This document shows, piece by piece, positions 62,114-64,000 of a stretch of DNA of 64,000 bases. Numbering within the stretch: the first letter of the stretch is position 1; every line of letters starts with the position of its first letter. This DNA comes from Hymenobacter aquaticus (GTDB taxonomy: Bacteria > Bacteroidota > Bacteroidia > Cytophagales > Hymenobacteraceae). The notes below the pieces were generated by a model. It was not told where the DNA came from and made no database searches. It worked only from the letters and a program-made list of their open reading frames with translations. Where the stretch lies: NCBI RefSeq assembly GCF_004765605.1, contig NZ_SRLC01000001.1:3038001-3102000 (forward strand), read 5' to 3'. A program made the translations under genes and the position numbers.

Positions 62114-62713
62114 ATGAAGAGGCTGTTGTCCTTATTGCTTATACCCTTGCTGCTGACGGCCTCCCGGACCGGGCAGGCGCAGGGTAAATTCATGACCAAA
62201 ACGGGTCGCGTTACCTTTTTTTCCACCTCTATTCTGGAGGATATCGAAGCCCGCAATACGGCCACGGCGGCGGTGCTCGACCTGGCCGGCGGCCAACTGG
62301 CGTTCAGCGTGCCCGTTCAGGAGTTTGTGTTTAAGCGCACCCTGATGCAGGAGCACTTCAACGAGAACTACATGGAGTCGAACAAGTACCCGAAGGCCAC
62401 GTTCTCCGGGCATTTCATCGGCCTGGACGTGGCGGCGCTAAACGACCCCGGCACGCACAGCGTCAAGGTGGAAGGCGACCTGACGATTCACGGCGTGACC
62501 CACCACCTGACGGTGCCGGCCACGCTGGAGCTGAAAAACAACCAGCTGGCCGCTTTTGCCTTGTTCAGCGTGGCCCCGGCCGATTACAACATTGAGATTC
62601 CGCTGCTGGTGCGCGAGAACATCGCCAAAATCGTGAGCATCCGCGTGGGCCTGACCTGCGACCCGGTCGGTGGCGCGGCGGCCCCCGTTACGCGCTCTAC
62701 TTCCCCTAACTAA
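62114..62713 (+). CDS. YceI-family periplasmic protein
   Basis: 199 residues from ATG 62114, where the signal peptide begins (MKRLLSLLLIPLLLTAS). The lipocalin-like YceI fold shows FTGRVTFFST-type start (KTGRVTFFSTSILEDIEA), the helix MQEHFNENYMESNKYPKA and the VEGDLTIHGVTHHLTVPA strand. YceI proteins bind polyisoprenoids or similar lipids; the role here is unknown. Downstream of the cytochrome gene. Confidence 0.9.
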   Translation: MKRLLSLLLIPLLLTASRTGQAQGKFMTKTGRVTFFSTSILEDIEARNTATAAVLDLAGGQLAFSVPVQEFVFKRTLMQEHFNENYMESNKYPKATFSGHFIGLDVAALNDPGTHSVKVEGDLTIHGVTHHLTVPATLELKNNQLAAFALFSVAPADYNIEIPLLVRENIAKIVSIRVGLTCDPVGGAAAPVTRSTSPN

Positions 62714-62736
62714 GTTTCTACGAAGCGTTTACCCAT

Positions 62737-63645
62737 ATGAAATCACCTCGACACGCTGTTCCGTTTCTTTTCAGCTTACTAGTGGCGCTGCTGGCCTTCG
62801 CGCCGGCCGCACAAGCCCAGGACGACCTGCTGGGGCAACTCGAAAAAGCCACCGCCGACCCCGGCAAGCGGGAAGTGGTGACGGCTACCTTCAAGGGTAC
62901 CCACATCATCAACTCGCAGTCGGTGGAAACGCCGGGCAAGGGCACCATGGCCTTCCTGATTCAGCACCGCTTCGGCACGCTCAACAGCGGGGCCTACAAC
63001 TTCTTCGGCCTCGACCAGGCCGTGTTGCGCCTGAGCTTCGAGTACGGCCTGACCAGCCGGCTGACCGCCGGTGTGGGCCGCAGCTCCCAGGAAAAGACGT
63101 TTGACGGCTTTCTGAAGTACCGCGCCATCCGGCAAACGACCGGGGCCCGCGCCGTGCCGGTTTCCGTGACGCTGTTTGCCTCCTCGGCCATTACTACGCT
63201 CAAATTCAACACGCCTTCGGAGCGCAACATGTCTTCGCGCATGACTTACGCCTACCAGGCCCTGATTGCCCGCAAGTTCAGCCCCGAGCTGTCGGTGCAG
63301 CTGATGCCCACGATGATTCACCGCAACTTCGTGGCCACTCCCTCCGAGCAGAACGACGTGTACGCCCTGGGCGGCGCGCTGCGCCAGAAAATCACGAAGC
63401 GCACGGTGCTGACGGCGGATTACTACTACCTGCTGCCGGGCAATACGGCCGATAATTTCCGCAATGCCCTGGGCCTGGGCGTGGATATTGAAACCGGGGG
63501 CCACGTATTCCAGCTGCACGTGACCAACTCGCTGGGCATGACCGAAAAGTTCTTCGTGCCCGAGACGACCGGCAAGTTCTTCGACGGCGACCTGTACTTC
63601 GGCTTCACGGTAGCCCGCAACTTCACCATCAAGCCTCAGATCTAA
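62737..63645 (+). CDS. DUF5777 outer-membrane beta-barrel protein
   Basis: 302 residues with signal peptide (LVALLAFAPAAQAQD). Repeated amphipathic strands such as GTMAFLIQHRFGTLNSG and LRLSFEYGLTSRLTAGVG, with the typical last strand YFGFTVARNFTIKPQI, match the DUF5777 family seen next to YceI and cytochrome genes. The mature protein should be an outer-membrane barrel. Starts 23 bases after the yceI stop. Confidence 0.85.
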   Translation: MKSPRHAVPFLFSLLVALLAFAPAAQAQDDLLGQLEKATADPGKREVVTATFKGTHIINSQSVETPGKGTMAFLIQHRFGTLNSGAYNFFGLDQAVLRLSFEYGLTSRLTAGVGRSSQEKTFDGFLKYRAIRQTTGARAVPVSVTLFASSAITTLKFNTPSERNMSSRMTYAYQALIARKFSPELSVQLMPTMIHRNFVATPSEQNDVYALGGALRQKITKRTVLTADYYYLLPGNTADNFRNALGLGVDIETGGHVFQLHVTNSLGMTEKFFVPETTGKFFDGDLYFGFTVARNFTIKPQI

Positions 63646-63653
63646 GCACCCTC

Positions 63654-64000
63654 GTGAACCGTTCGTTTCGTTTTCGTCCCTGGCAAGTCGTGCTGGCCCT
63701 GCTCGTGGTGTCCGTATTCGTTTGGAGCAGCTGGGAAGAGCCTGATTTGCACGAGTACGCCCCACCCGTGGAATTCCTCAGCCTGGCGACACCTGCCCAG
63801 CTGCCCGCACCGGCCGCGGCCCAGCTACAGGCCCGGGCGCAGGCCTTGCCCGGCGTCACGGCCTGCGCCCTGCGCCCCGATAGGCACATCCTGCTGCTGG
63901 CCTTCAACCCGGATAAGCTCACGGCCGACCAGGCTGGGCGGGCTCTGGGTTTGCGCGCCTTGCCCGCAGCCGCCCCCGACCCCACGGTGCGGCAGTGCCC
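63654..64000 (+). CDS. Small membrane-anchored protein, 3'-truncated by the window
   Basis: Reading frame from GTG 63654 to the end of the window, about 115 residues, eight bases after the DUF5777 stop. An N-terminal hydrophobic anchor (PWQVVLALLVVSVFVWSS) is followed by a soluble part with ALPGVTACALRPDRHILLLA and NPDKLTADQAGRAL, which resembles a ferredoxin-like/heavy-metal-associated fold with a single Cys. The end is missing, so nothing firmer can be said. Confidence 0.6.
   Translation, partial: MNRSFRFRPWQVVLALLVVSVFVWSSWEEPDLHEYAPPVEFLSLATPAQLPAPAAAQLQARAQALPGVTACALRPDRHILLLAFNPDKLTADQAGRALGLRALPAAAPDPTVRQC

Overview
The window looks like a high-GC member of the Bacteroidota, most likely the Hymenobacter/Cytophagales group. 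The evidence is a complete 14-gene complex I locus with a short NuoG, a PorZ-type IX secretion protein, DUF5777 and FKBP lipoproteins, a two-component propeller kinase, promoters of the TTTG / TAnnTTTG type, and almost no Shine-Dalgarno signals. The genus is inferred from sequence impression only; no search was run.

Layout. (1) 1-10.7 kb is a defence island: a DruA-like DUF4338 protein (cut by the window start), an HNH endonuclease, and a DptF-DptG-DptH set resembling the restriction half of the Dnd phosphorothioate system. DptF has lost its N-terminus; DptH carries an apparent PD-(D/E)xK nuclease motif ahead of an FtsK-type ATPase. A perfect 29-bp hairpin and a Uma2-family gene close the island. 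(2) 10.8-27.1 kb holds nuoA-N, interrupted after nuoJ by a low-GC SUFU gene and a sigma factor/membrane protein pair. (3) 27.1-34 kb: an OmpA/DUF937 protein, a PolB-like exonuclease, and a LuxR regulator with its propeller kinase. (4) 34-44.5 kb: PhyH dioxygenase, a REP-type tyrosine transposase with a palindrome beside it, aspS, secreted proteins, tadA, sod, a winged-helix/membrane-protein operon, a nucleoside transporter and ndk. (5) 44.9-52.6 kb: DHH phosphoesterase, four tandem FKBP isomerases, recO, porZ, tdk. (6) 52.8-60.4 kb: ferredoxin, unknown proteins, a GT-C-like membrane protein, rodA and the PBP2 gene. (7) 60.9-64 kb: small secreted proteins, a cytochrome c lipoprotein, YceI, a DUF5777 protein and a gene cut by the window end.

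The most striking non-genic signal is the density of long intergenic palindromes. At least six sequence types fill gene junctions, especially inside the nuo operon. Some are nested, and two supply the start codon and first codons of the neighbouring gene. No tRNA, rRNA, CRISPR array or complete insertion sequence was recognised.
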